Numbered from the stretch's first letter, positions 1-6,466 are shown. The stretch is DNA of 13,956 nt from Candidatus Eisenbergiella stercorigallinarum (GCA_019120525.1 DWUW01000225.1:1-13956); one strand, 5' to 3'. Numbers and translations: made by a program. The notes: generated by a model not told the origin, from the sequence alone.

Positions 1-5
1 TTCAA

Positions 6-79
6 TAGCGAGAGGGGGATTCGAACCCTCGACACTACGGGTATGAACCGTATGCTCTAGCCAACTGAGCTATCTCGCC
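6..79 (-). tRNA. tRNA-Met (anticodon CAT), elongator type
   Basis: Read on the minus strand this folds as a complete cloverleaf. The acceptor stem is GGCGAGA/TCTCGCT with a G-U first pair, the D arm is GCTC/GAGC, the anticodon stem is TACGG/CCGTA with loop TTCATAC, and the T arm has loop TTCGAAT. The discriminator base is A and no CCA is encoded. The anticodon stem lacks the three G-C pairs of initiator tRNA, so I call it elongator Met; a lysidine-modified Ile tRNA also reads CAT but looks less similar. The T stem (GAGGG/CCCCC) contains one A-C mismatch at its second pair. It is the second gene of a tRNA pair, seven bases after tRNA-Val. Confidence 0.95.
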
Positions 80-86
80 ATATATA

Positions 87-159
87 TGGGACCTATAGGG
101 CTCGAACCTATGACCCTCTGCTTGTAAGGCAGATGCTCTCCCAGCTGAGCTAAGATCCC
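87..159 (-). tRNA. tRNA-Val (anticodon TAC)
   Basis: The minus strand folds as a full cloverleaf. The acceptor is GGGATCT/AGGTCCC, the D arm GCTC/GAGC, the anticodon stem TCTGC/GCAGA with loop CTTACAA, and the T arm ATAGG-TTCGAGC-CCTAT. The discriminator is A and CCA is not encoded. All stems pair, with one G-U in the acceptor. It is the promoter-proximal gene of a Val-Met tRNA transcript. Confidence 0.96.
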
Positions 160-205
160 ATGTCTCACAAGTTTCAGGTTTGTCTCACCCGCAACCTGCT
201 CGATT

Positions 206-234
206 AGTATACAAAAATTGGGGCAGATTGTCAA
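206..234 (-). promoter_or_regulatory. Sigma-A promoter of the tRNA-Val/tRNA-Met transcript
   Basis: On the minus strand TTGACA (234-229) and TATACT (211-206) are separated by exactly 17 bases, near-consensus for the housekeeping sigma factor, as expected for stable RNA genes. Transcription would start near 199, about 40 bases before tRNA-Val. The 5' leader begins with a possible hairpin (CAGGTT at 175-180 against AACCTG at 193-198), and a direct repeat TGTCTCAC lies at 161-168 and 181-188. Both lie in the part removed by RNase P. Confidence 0.9.
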
Positions 235-277
235 CAACTTTTTTTGAAAAAAATTGAACCGAAAAAATCCCCTTCTG

Positions 278-331
278 AAAAAGCCTGATAAAGAGGAACC
301 GCAGCACGGCGGATCCGGGCTGCGGTTCCTC
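278..331 (-). terminator. Intrinsic terminator of the 5'-nucleotidase gene
   Basis: A perfect 13-bp inverted repeat (293-305 with 319-331, arm GAGGAACCGCAGC) encloses a 13-base loop. It lies 25 bases past the nucleotidase stop. On the minus strand the stem is followed by TTTATC and then a run of five T (282-278). It also insulates the downstream tRNA promoter. Confidence 0.85.
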
Positions 332-355
332 GCAGAAGAAAAGGCCGGACAGGAG

Positions 356-2032
356 TCAGGCCGCGTCTGCAGCCTGTTCTGCCCCGATGGCCCGGATCCT
401 TCCTTCTCCGTAAGGATCCGCGTATTCGCTGCCGATGTTCCCGCCGAGATGATCGGTGATATAGTCGATCAGAAGCTGGTTGTCAAGCATGGTGCAGTCC
501 TGAAGGAGGGGATTGTCCATAAACATATTGAAGCCGCTGCCGCCTTCCTTGATCATGTAATTATGAGAGGCTACCGTATAGGTCTTGTTCAGATCCAGCG
601 GCGCTCCGTTTACCAGCACGCCGGTCACGCGATAAGGGCCGGAAACGCCTGCGAAGGAGCCGCTTTCATCCAGCACGACAGAGGAAGGGACGGACGCGTC
701 GATGGTAAAGGTAAGGCCGGATACATGCTGGAAGCCTCCGTCCTCAGCAGGGTAATTCATCACGCCAAGCTCCAGGGCGTCCAGGATCTCCTGGCCGGTC
801 GCTTCCACGAGGCACATCTCATTTCCGTAGGGATGCACATTGATGATATCCTCATAAGTGATGTCGCCCGCTTCGATATCCGCGCGGATACCGCCGCCGT
901 TTACCATTCCGATGTCAGCGCCCATGACGACGCGGTACGCGTCCGCGACCAGATCTCCCAGATTGGTCTCTCCGCTGCGGATCCTTCTGAGACCGGTAGC
1001 AGGATCCATGGTAGTAAGCTCCACATCAGAAGTGGCGACCACCTGGTTCAAAATATCGGAAAATCCGGCTTCCAGGGCCTGGATGAAAACATCCGTTACC
1101 GGATCTTTTTCCGTATAATCCGTAACAAGGTCAGCGCTGATCTCCCCTGTGGCAGGATCAATGATCACTCTGCCGATGGCGGAAAGCTTTGTGCCGGTCT
1201 GGGCAAGCAGGACATCCTCGCCGGCGGCATTTGCAACGCTTCGTTCATAGGTTTCATGGGAATGCCCGTCGATGAATACATCGATGCCCGTGGTGTGGGA
1301 GATCACTGCTTCAGACGTATATTCCGGCGTGATCCCTTCGTTGCCCAGATGGCCGACCGCTACGACATAATCCGCGCCCTGGGCTCTGGCGGAATTGACC
1401 GCGGCCTGTACGGCGGTGTACAGAAGCAGGCCGTCCTGCCCCTGGCAGAAGCCGTAAATGAAATTCCCGTTCCCGTCCTGGAAACAGGTGGGCGTGGTCT
1501 TGGTCAGGCTTTCCGGCGTGGAGATACCCACATAGGCCACCTGTACGCCGCCGTAGTCCTGCAGCAGATACGCGTCAAGCACCGGGGTTCCGGTGGCAAG
1601 ATCACAGAAATTGCAGGAAAGGTAGGGAAAATCCGCCCGGCTGTCCGCCAGTGACAGAAAGTTTTCCATCCCGTAATCAAATTCGTGATTCCCGGGGACA
1701 GCCAGGTCATAGCCTGTCTGGTTCATGATATCCACGACGAACGCCCCGTCGCTGAGCGTTCCAAGCGCGCCGCCCTGGATGGCGTCGCCCGCGTCAAGAA
1801 GCGTGACGCGGCCATCTCCGTACTGCGCTTCCATTTCCGCTTTATACGCGGCAAGCCCTGCGTAGCCGATGGTATCGTCTATTCCGCAGTGAACGTCGTT
1901 GGTATGCAGGATGACGATAGGAGAGGTATCCGCCGCGGCATCTGTGACGGCCGGAGCCGCGGATACGGAAGCGGAGAGTGAGACGGACAGCATAAAGCTT
2001 ATGAGTATGCCTGTCATTTTCCGGTATTTCAT
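356..2032 (-). CDS. Secreted bifunctional metallophosphatase/5'-nucleotidase (UshA/YfkN-like)
   Basis: This 558-residue protein belongs to the UshA-like family, which hydrolyses nucleotides or UDP-sugars outside the membrane to salvage nucleosides and phosphate. Residues 1-26 are a signal peptide (MKYRK, a hydrophobic stretch, then ASVSAA). The N-terminal metallophosphatase domain shows the dinuclear-metal motifs TNDVH (44-48), DAGD (80-83), GNHE (114-117), GH (227-228) and GHSH (256-259). The C-terminal nucleotidase domain shows ETNLGDLVADA (355-365), VNGGGIRADI (377-386) and the SHNYMIKEGGSG loop (489-500). No LPXTG or second membrane segment is seen, so it is probably released. The ATG start is chosen because GGAGGA lies 8 bases upstream and the signal peptide follows directly; the open frame continues upstream only by chance. 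The gene is monocistronic and divergent from ispF. The exact substrate cannot be told from sequence. Confidence 0.93.
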   Translation of the reverse strand: MKYRKMTGILISFMLSVSLSASVSAAPAVTDAAADTSPIVILHTNDVHCGIDDTIGYAGLAAYKAEMEAQYGDGRVTLLDAGDAIQGGALGTLSDGAFVVDIMNQTGYDLAVPGNHEFDYGMENFLSLADSRADFPYLSCNFCDLATGTPVLDAYLLQDYGGVQVAYVGISTPESLTKTTPTCFQDGNGNFIYGFCQGQDGLLLYTAVQAAVNSARAQGADYVVAVGHLGNEGITPEYTSEAVISHTTGIDVFIDGHSHETYERSVANAAGEDVLLAQTGTKLSAIGRVIIDPATGEISADLVTDYTEKDPVTDVFIQALEAGFSDILNQVVATSDVELTTMDPATGLRRIRSGETNLGDLVADAYRVVMGADIGMVNGGGIRADIEAGDITYEDIINVHPYGNEMCLVEATGQEILDALELGVMNYPAEDGGFQHVSGLTFTIDASVPSSVVLDESGSFAGVSGPYRVTGVLVNGAPLDLNKTYTVASHNYMIKEGGSGFNMFMDNPLLQDCTMLDNQLLIDYITDHLGGNIGSEYADPYGEGRIRAIGAEQAADAA

Positions 2033-2051
2033 AAAAGAAGTCCTCCATTCC

Positions 2052-2076
2052 CCGGGAGGCGTAGGTTGGCTCCCGG
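2052..2076 (-). other. 5' leader hairpin ahead of the nucleotidase ribosome site
   Basis: A 7-bp perfect stem (CCGGGAG 2052-2058 with CTCCCGG 2070-2076) with an 11-base loop ends six bases before the GGAGGA ribosome-binding site (2046-2041) and lies inside the predicted transcript. It may stabilise the 5' end or influence translation. No known riboswitch is recognised. Confidence 0.45.
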
Positions 2077-2087
2077 CTATGAAAATA

Positions 2088-2116
2088 ATTATATAGAAGC
2101 TGTCCGCCTGAAACAA
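2088..2116 (-). promoter_or_regulatory. Predicted sigma-A promoter of the 5'-nucleotidase gene
   Basis: On the minus strand a perfect TATAAT (2093-2088) lies 17 bases after TTGTTT (2116-2111). Transcription would start near 2081, giving a 50-base leader that contains the hairpin at 2052-2076. Confidence 0.65.
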
Positions 2117-2165
2117 GCGGGAGAAGGCAAACGGCAGAAAAAGCCGTCCGTCGGTTTTCCTGTGA

Positions 2166-2194
2166 TTGCGGGAAGGCTCTTCCTGGTGTATGAT
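2166..2194 (+). promoter_or_regulatory. Predicted sigma-A promoter of ispF
   Basis: TTGCGG (2166-2171) and TATGAT (2189-2194) are 17 bases apart, placing the start near 2201, about 40 bases before ispF. It is back to back with the nucleotidase promoter. Confidence 0.6.
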
Positions 2195-2240
2195 AGGACA
2201 GAGAACCGGAAAAAAAGAGAGAAGGAGTATGGAGATTGTT

Positions 2241-2792
2241 ATGAGAATCGGAATGGGATATGATGTACACCGCCTTGTGAAGGATCGGAAACTGATCATG
2301 GGAGGAGTGGAAATCCCGTATGAGAAAGGGCTGCTTGGACATTCGGACGCGGACGTGCTCCTGCATGCGGTGATGGATGCGCTTTTGGGGGCCGCGGCGC
2401 TGGGAGATATCGGAAAACATTTTCCGGATACGGATCCGGCCTATGAAGGGATCAGCAGCCTGAAGCTTCTGGAAAAGGTGGGAAGGCTGCTGGAGGAACA
2501 TTGTTTCCTGATCGAAAATATCGATGCCACCATCATTGCCCAGGCGCCGAAGATGCGGCCGCATATTGATGCCATGAGGAAAAACATCGCGGACGCGCTT
2601 GGGATCGATATCAGCCAGGTAAATGTGAAGGCGACGACAGAGGAAGGGCTTGGATTTACCGGGAGCGGGGAAGGGATCTCCTCCCAGGCGATCTGCCTTC
2701 TGAATACGCCGTATGGCCTGTATGCGAAAGAGGTGGATCCGGATCTGGCCGGCTGCCAGGGCTGCAAAGGCTGTCCGCGGCAGGAGGGCTGA
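2241..2792 (+). CDS. ispF: 2-C-methyl-D-erythritol 2,4-cyclodiphosphate synthase with Cys-rich C-terminal tail
   Basis: IspF cyclises 4-diphosphocytidyl-methylerythritol 2-phosphate to methylerythritol cyclodiphosphate, with release of CMP, in the cytoplasmic MEP isoprenoid pathway. The start MRIGMGYDVHRL matches the family, and the zinc ligands fall at their usual places: D8, H10 and H42 (in LLGHSDADVLLHA). GDIGKHFPDTD (55-65) and the C-terminal core KATTEEGLGFTGSGEGI (130-146) are also typical. I choose the ATG at 2241 because GGAG (2231-2234) lies 6 bases upstream; the in-frame ATG at 2229 has its AAGGAG only one base away. The protein has 183 residues against about 157-160 for the family. 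The extra residues (about 160-183) carry C172, C175 and C178 as CxxCxxC. It appears to be a single gene; no ispD partner is next to it. Confidence 0.95.
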   Translation: MRIGMGYDVHRLVKDRKLIMGGVEIPYEKGLLGHSDADVLLHAVMDALLGAAALGDIGKHFPDTDPAYEGISSLKLLEKVGRLLEEHCFLIENIDATIIAQAPKMRPHIDAMRKNIADALGIDISQVNVKATTEEGLGFTGSGEGISSQAICLLNTPYGLYAKEVDPDLAGCQGCKGCPRQEG

Positions 2793-2880
2793 CCTCTGGT
2801 TCTCCGAAGGGCAGGCCGGAAGCCAGGTGCCATATATGATACGGATTCCGGGATTTTGAAAGAGATCATCCGGACTGGGA

Positions 2881-2909
2881 TTGACGGATCCCCGGAAGGA
2901 TGGTATGAT
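2881..2909 (+). promoter_or_regulatory. Strong sigma-A promoter in the ispF downstream region
   Basis: TTGACG (2881-2886) and TATGAT (2904-2909) are exactly 17 bases apart. The start would be near 2916, directly ahead of the hairpin at 2919. It either drives the long leader of the 1056-codon gene at 3296 or makes a short RNA ending at one of the two hairpins. No closer convincing promoter for the downstream gene was found. Confidence 0.65.
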
Positions 2910-2918
2910 GCATAGCAT

Positions 2919-2972
2919 AACAGAACGGCCGCCGGTATCTGCGGCGGCTGTGCTGTTCAGCAATTTCTTTTT
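2919..2972 (+). terminator. Terminator-like hairpin downstream of ispF
   Basis: Left arm 2919-2934 pairs with right arm 2942-2957 over 16 positions with one mismatch and one G-U. The core is GCCGCCG/CGGCGGC and the loop has 7 bases. A U-rich tract follows at 2964-2972, six bases after the stem, so it is an imperfect but plausible intrinsic terminator. It stands both after ispF and right after the promoter at 2881-2909, so it could end ispF transcripts or attenuate the next one. Confidence 0.6.
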
Positions 2973-3062
2973 CTGTAGTTTTCAGAAGCGGGCCATAGCG
3001 GCCTGTCTGTTTTCCAGTTGTTTTTCTGTAGCTTTTCCCAATTGTTTTTCTGTTAGTTTATC
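2961..3062 (+). repeat. Three copies of a U-rich motif
   Basis: A motif close to CARTTGTTTTTCTGTAG followed by TTT-rich sequence occurs at about 2961-2985, 3015-3039 and 3039-3062. The first copy doubles as the U tract of the hairpin at 2919. Copies differ by a few substitutions and single-base indels. The role is unknown. Confidence 0.5.
2983..3013 (+). terminator. Second terminator-like hairpin in tandem
   Basis: CAG (2983-2985) and GCGGGCC (2988-2994) pair with GGCCTGT (3000-3006) and CTG (3007-3009) around a 5-base loop, with two bulged A and two G-U pairs. Four T (3010-3013) follow immediately. It is weaker than the preceding hairpin but in tandem with it. Confidence 0.4.
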
Positions 3063-3100
3063 TTTTGTCCTTATTTATTGTCATGAGATCCATGTCTGCG

Positions 3101-3205
3101 CGTGAGGAAGGCGACGGGGATGTAAACACCGCCGATTTCACGTCTTTTCAGGCCATTTCGGCCAAAACTCATCAAGTCCGGGGGGCTTTTCCGTAAGGAA
3201 GGGCT
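3101..3205 (+). other. Structured leader region upstream of the 1056-codon gene
   Basis: Three local stem-loops are visible. CGTGAG (3101-3106) pairs with TTCACG (3137-3142), with inner GGCG (3110-3113)/CGCC (3130-3133), followed by TCTTTTC. GGCC-ATTTC-GGCC lies at 3151-3163. A 9-bp stem closed by a GTAA tetraloop (GNRA type) lies at 3184-3205. I recognise no known riboswitch or RNA family. The remaining 90 bases to the GTG start hold only an A-rich ribosome-binding region. Confidence 0.35.
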
Positions 3206-3295
3206 GAAATAAAGCGATTCAAAAGAAAGGAGGGAACCCGAAGAAAATATTGTTCAGAAACCGTTAAATGATCAAAAAAGGATGGTGCAAACATA

Positions 3296-6200
3296 GTGAA
3301 AAAAGAAGATACGGCAAAAAACGGGAAGGATAAGAAGATCCTTGCGGGGATCGCGGCATTCCTTCTTTTGGTAGCGGTGATCCTCTGCGTAGCCGCGGTG
3401 AGACAGAATACGGGACAAAGAGGCAGAGGGATGGCCTCCATGCTGACGGAAAGGCTGGAAAATTCCGGATTTTCCTATCTGCCGGGAGACCATGGGGAAC
3501 TGGAACGCGCGGCGGAGGCAGCGGTGGAATTCCTGGATGAAATGGTAAGTACAGGCGCAGACCGCCAGGAGATGGTGGAACGGCTGCAGGGATATCTGGC
3601 CGGCCTTGGCTGGGAACTGACGGACGAGGAAGCGGCGGCGCTGGCGGAATGGCTGGTGGACATATATCTGGAAGAATATGAGTCCGTATACGGCAGGCCT
3701 TCGGGAGTCAGCGGGGCAGCGGAGGAGATTTCCGATACATTCCTGGAAGAGATGCGTACGGATCTAGAAAGCATTTCGGAATATCTGACGCAGCTGGACG
3801 AATCGGTGACCAACAACAGGAAGGAACTGATCAGCCTCACGGAAAGCCAGAACGGCAGCTATGAAGAACTGTCGGAATATCTGGAAAGCCTGAAGGGAAC
3901 GGTTGCCACGATCCGGTCCGAACTCACCCAATACCGGAACAGCCAGTCGGAGCAGCAGATGATTTCCGCGCAGGAATTTACCGACGTGAAGACCAGGATA
4001 GACGGGATTTCCCAGACGGTCCTGGAGCTGGAAGAACGCCTGAAGGAAAGCATTACCTATACGGATGGGAACAATGCGGGAAGATATGAGGCGCTGAAGG
4101 GAGAGCTTGACAGCCTTTCCTCAGATCTGCGGAATAAGACGGACGGGCTGAACGAGAGGCTTTCTTCCATGCTGGCAGAGCTGAAGGCGGATGAAAAGAA
4201 CGCCCAAAAAGAACTTTCCGGGCGGCTGGAGGAATCCAAGAAGGAGCTTTCCGGGCAGCTGGAGGAATCCAAGAAGGAACTTTCCGGACAGCTGGAGGAA
4301 TCCAAGAAGGAGCTTTCCGGACAGCTGGAGGAATCCAAGAAAGAGCTTTCCGGACAGCTGGAGCAGTCGAGGACGGAACTTATCGCATTGCTGGAACAGT
4401 CGCAGGAGGCGCTTTCCACGCTTCTGGAGCAGTCGCAGAGTGGGCTGACGGCCCTGCTGAATGAAATGGAGACCGCGAATCAGCAGCGGTTTGAAAAAGC
4501 GGAAGCACAAAACAGCAGCCGGAATGAACAGACCAACAAAAATATCAATGAAAAGGTGAGCCTGCTTTCCGGGAAGCTGGATCAGGTACAGGCTGACATC
4601 GCGGCCGCGCAGAGCGGAGTAGGACAGCTTCTCGCGGATATGGACGCTTCCGACAGCCTGCGCATGGAAGAAATCATGAAAAACTTTTCCGGGATCAGCG
4701 AATCCCTGACGCAGATCAATGCGCAGATGGATACCGCCCATGGAGAACTGAAGGTACTGATTGAAACGGTCAGGACCGAGGCGGGGGAGGATCAGGAAGA
4801 GCTTCTGGGAGCGCTTGGCCGGATCGACGCTTCTTTTACGGAGCAGGCCAGCCAGAATTATGACGCGTTGGTGCAGTCCCTGGCTTCCCATACGGAAACA
4901 ATGAAGACGCAGCTGGAAGAGATGAACAACAGCCTTACGCAGAATACGGCACAGATTTCAGAGAAGCTGAGCGACAGCAATACGCAGATCCTGGAAAAGC
5001 TTACAGAAATGGGGAACAATTCGGAGATTCTGGAAAAGCTTACGGAGATGGGGAACAATTCGGAAATCCTGGAAAAGCTCGCGGAGATGGGAAACAATAC
5101 GGAGATCCTGCAGAAGCTTACGGAAATGGAGAGCAATACGAACGCGATGCTTAACGGCCTTTCCGGCGATGTCCAGTCGGTTTTTCAGCGTGTGAGTAAT
5201 GGCAAAAAGCTTCTTGCATCCGCATTGCTCACAAAGAACGTCGTAATCGACGAGGATGCAGCCTTTCAGGAAATCTATGACGCTATCATGAGTATCAGTC
5301 AGGAAACGGTGATCGGTGTGGATCGGATTCCGGGAACCATCACCTATGATTACCACCATCATACAGGCAGCCCGGAAAGCGGAGGAGGATGCTATACATT
5401 AAAATCATATCACAAGCACACCGCGGATTGCTATGAAACCTGTACCTATCGGGAAACCGGCTGTCTGGACGCGGTAGAGCAGAATGACGGCCAGATCAGA
5501 TGTACTTACCTGGTCAAACACAGTATCTGCACAAATGGCGAGGACCAGGAACGCAGCCGTTGGCATGTCAATGACGGCGAACATCATGTGACCGAAGAAC
5601 TCAGAGGAACCCATCTGGTCGTTGTATGCGGAAAGGAAGAAGGGGCATTTGAAGGATACGCGCCCTCCTGCGGACTGCAGGAAGGACAGATTATGGGCGC
5701 GCATATCACCTATGACGCGGATGCCGTATCGCAGGCTGCCAGGACTTATCAGAAGCAGGTACAGCAGAACGGATTTTCTCCGGAAGAGGTGGAAAAAATG
5801 CTCAACGAGCAGAGGCAGACGATCCTGATGACAAGTCGTCCGGCGAAAGCGGAAAGGGAAGAACCGGAAACGGAGGAAATCCCTGAAGCGGAAACCCTGC
5901 CGGAAACGGAGACAGAATTAGAATCGGAAGCGGATTCGGAAACGAAACCGGAAGATGAAACTGAGACGGAAGATCCGGATATGGAACCGCAGCCGGAAAC
6001 GGAGCCGGGAACGGAACCGCAGCCGGAATCCGGAACAGAGCCGGAATCGGAGGCAAAACCGGGTACGGAGGACGGATCGAAGCCGGAGCCAGGATCAGGA
6101 CAGGAATCCCCACAGGAACCGGAAACAACACAGGAACCGGAATCGGGATCAGAGCCGCAGCCGGAAGCGGGAACAGAGGCGAAGCCAGAGCCACAGCCGG

Positions 6201-6466
6201 AAATGGGTACAGAAGCAGAGGCAGATCCAGAGCCAGAAGCGGGAGCGGATATGGAGCCACAGCCGGATCCAGAGCCGGGACCACAGCCGGAAGCAGGTAC
6301 GGAACCGGAGCCGGAGCCACAGCCGGAAGCAGGTACAGAAGCGGGGCCGGAGCCACAGCCGGGAGCGGATACAGAACCGGATGCGGAGCCGCAGCCAGAA
6401 CCAGAACCGCAGGCAGAAGCGGTATCGGAACCGGAATCACAGCCGGAATCAGAACCTGCGGCTTAA
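3296..6466 (+). CDS. Signal-anchored coiled-coil protein with Cys/His-rich domain and Glu/Pro tail, function unknown
   Basis: I do not recognise a named family for this 1056-residue protein. A Lys-rich N-terminus is followed by one membrane segment (about 15-35), so the rest is probably outside the cell. Residues about 140-640 are predominantly coiled coil, including eight 11-residue units (306-393, consensus ELSGQLEESKK) and four 13-residue units (564-615, consensus EILEKLTEMGNNS). Residues about 683-807 are rich in Cys and His: YDYHHHTGSPESGGGCY (684-700), YHKHTADCYETC (705-716), CGKEEGAFEGYAPSCG (778-793). Residues 853-1056 are almost only E, P, T, Q, S, A and G. There is no LPXTG motif or second membrane segment. 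The GTG start has AAGGATGG 10 bases upstream and gives a clean K-rich anchor. It is convergent with the amidase gene. A surface rod or tether is an inference from architecture only. Confidence 0.9.
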   Translation: MKKEDTAKNGKDKKILAGIAAFLLLVAVILCVAAVRQNTGQRGRGMASMLTERLENSGFSYLPGDHGELERAAEAAVEFLDEMVSTGADRQEMVERLQGYLAGLGWELTDEEAAALAEWLVDIYLEEYESVYGRPSGVSGAAEEISDTFLEEMRTDLESISEYLTQLDESVTNNRKELISLTESQNGSYEELSEYLESLKGTVATIRSELTQYRNSQSEQQMISAQEFTDVKTRIDGISQTVLELEERLKESITYTDGNNAGRYEALKGELDSLSSDLRNKTDGLNERLSSMLAELKADEKNAQKELSGRLEESKKELSGQLEESKKELSGQLEESKKELSGQLEESKKELSGQLEQSRTELIALLEQSQEALSTLLEQSQSGLTALLNEMETANQQRFEKAEAQNSSRNEQTNKNINEKVSLLSGKLDQVQADIAAAQSGVGQLLADMDASDSLRMEEIMKNFSGISESLTQINAQMDTAHGELKVLIETVRTEAGEDQEELLGALGRIDASFTEQASQNYDALVQSLASHTETMKTQLEEMNNSLTQNTAQISEKLSDSNTQILEKLTEMGNNSEILEKLTEMGNNSEILEKLAEMGNNTEILQKLTEMESNTNAMLNGLSGDVQSVFQRVSNGKKLLASALLTKNVVIDEDAAFQEIYDAIMSISQETVIGVDRIPGTITYDYHHHTGSPESGGGCYTLKSYHKHTADCYETCTYRETGCLDAVEQNDGQIRCTYLVKHSICTNGEDQERSRWHVNDGEHHVTEELRGTHLVVVCGKEEGAFEGYAPSCGLQEGQIMGAHITYDADAVSQAARTYQKQVQQNGFSPEEVEKMLNEQRQTILMTSRPAKAEREEPETEEIPEAETLPETETELESEADSETKPEDETETEDPDMEPQPETEPGTEPQPESGTEPESEAKPGTEDGSKPEPGSGQESPQEPETTQEPESGSEPQPEAGTEAKPEPQPEMGTEAEADPEPEAGADMEPQPDPEPGPQPEAGTEPEPEPQPEAGTEAGPEPQPGADTEPDAEPQPEPEPQAEAVSEPESQPESEPAA
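4211..4474 (+). repeat. Array of eight 33-bp in-frame repeats (11-residue coiled-coil units)
   Basis: Units begin every 33 bases from 4211. The first four are nearly identical at DNA level (GARCTTTCCGG, then a CAGCTGGAGGAATCCAAGAA-type sequence), the fifth (4343-4375) diverges at its 3' half, and three degenerate units follow to 4474. The encoded unit is ELSGQLEESKK, with Leu at positions 2 and 6. The 11-residue period is the hendecad pattern of coiled coils. Near-identity of the first units points to recent duplication or slippage. Confidence 0.9.
4985..5140 (+). repeat. Four 39-bp in-frame repeats (13-residue units)
   Basis: Four consecutive 39-base units encode QILEKLTEMGNNS, EILEKLTEMGNNS, EILEKLAEMGNNT and EILQKLTEMESNT. 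The first two differ at few positions in DNA. The array sits near the end of the coiled-coil region, just before the Cys/His domain. Confidence 0.9.
5852..6463 (+). repeat. Low-complexity tract encoding the Glu/Pro-rich tail
   Basis: About 610 bases built from short, irregular repeats of GAA/GAG, CCG/CCA, CAG, ACG and GGA codons. The encoded sequence is repeated EPQPE, AGTE and PEPEP blocks, strongly acidic and likely disordered. Other frames are also free of stops here for compositional reasons, which creates spurious open frames on both strands. Confidence 0.85.

Noticed and set aside
254..1654. A 466-codon plus-strand open frame opposite the 5'-nucleotidase.
   Set aside because: It starts in the AT-rich gap, runs through the nucleotidase terminator hairpin and then antisense to a gene with clear catalytic motifs.
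2815..2860. CCGGAA...TTCCGG inverted repeat followed by ATTTTG just after ispF, as a terminator.
   Set aside because: The stem is only six bp around a loop of more than 20 bases and the T run is short; the hairpin at 2919 is far better.
1842..2963. A 373-codon minus-strand open frame across ispF and the nucleotidase 5' end.
   Set aside because: It is antisense to ispF and then out of frame with the nucleotidase signal peptide; no motif supports it.
2881..3105. A 74-codon Phe/Ser/Cys-rich open frame in the ispF downstream gap.
   Set aside because: It starts on the promoter -35 element, has no ribosome site, and its Phe/Ser content comes from the U-rich repeats.
3268..3333. A small open frame starting ATGATCAAAAAAGG that overlaps the start of the 1056-codon gene.
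   Set aside because: It has no ribosome-binding site and only about 21 codons; I found no reason to think it is translated.
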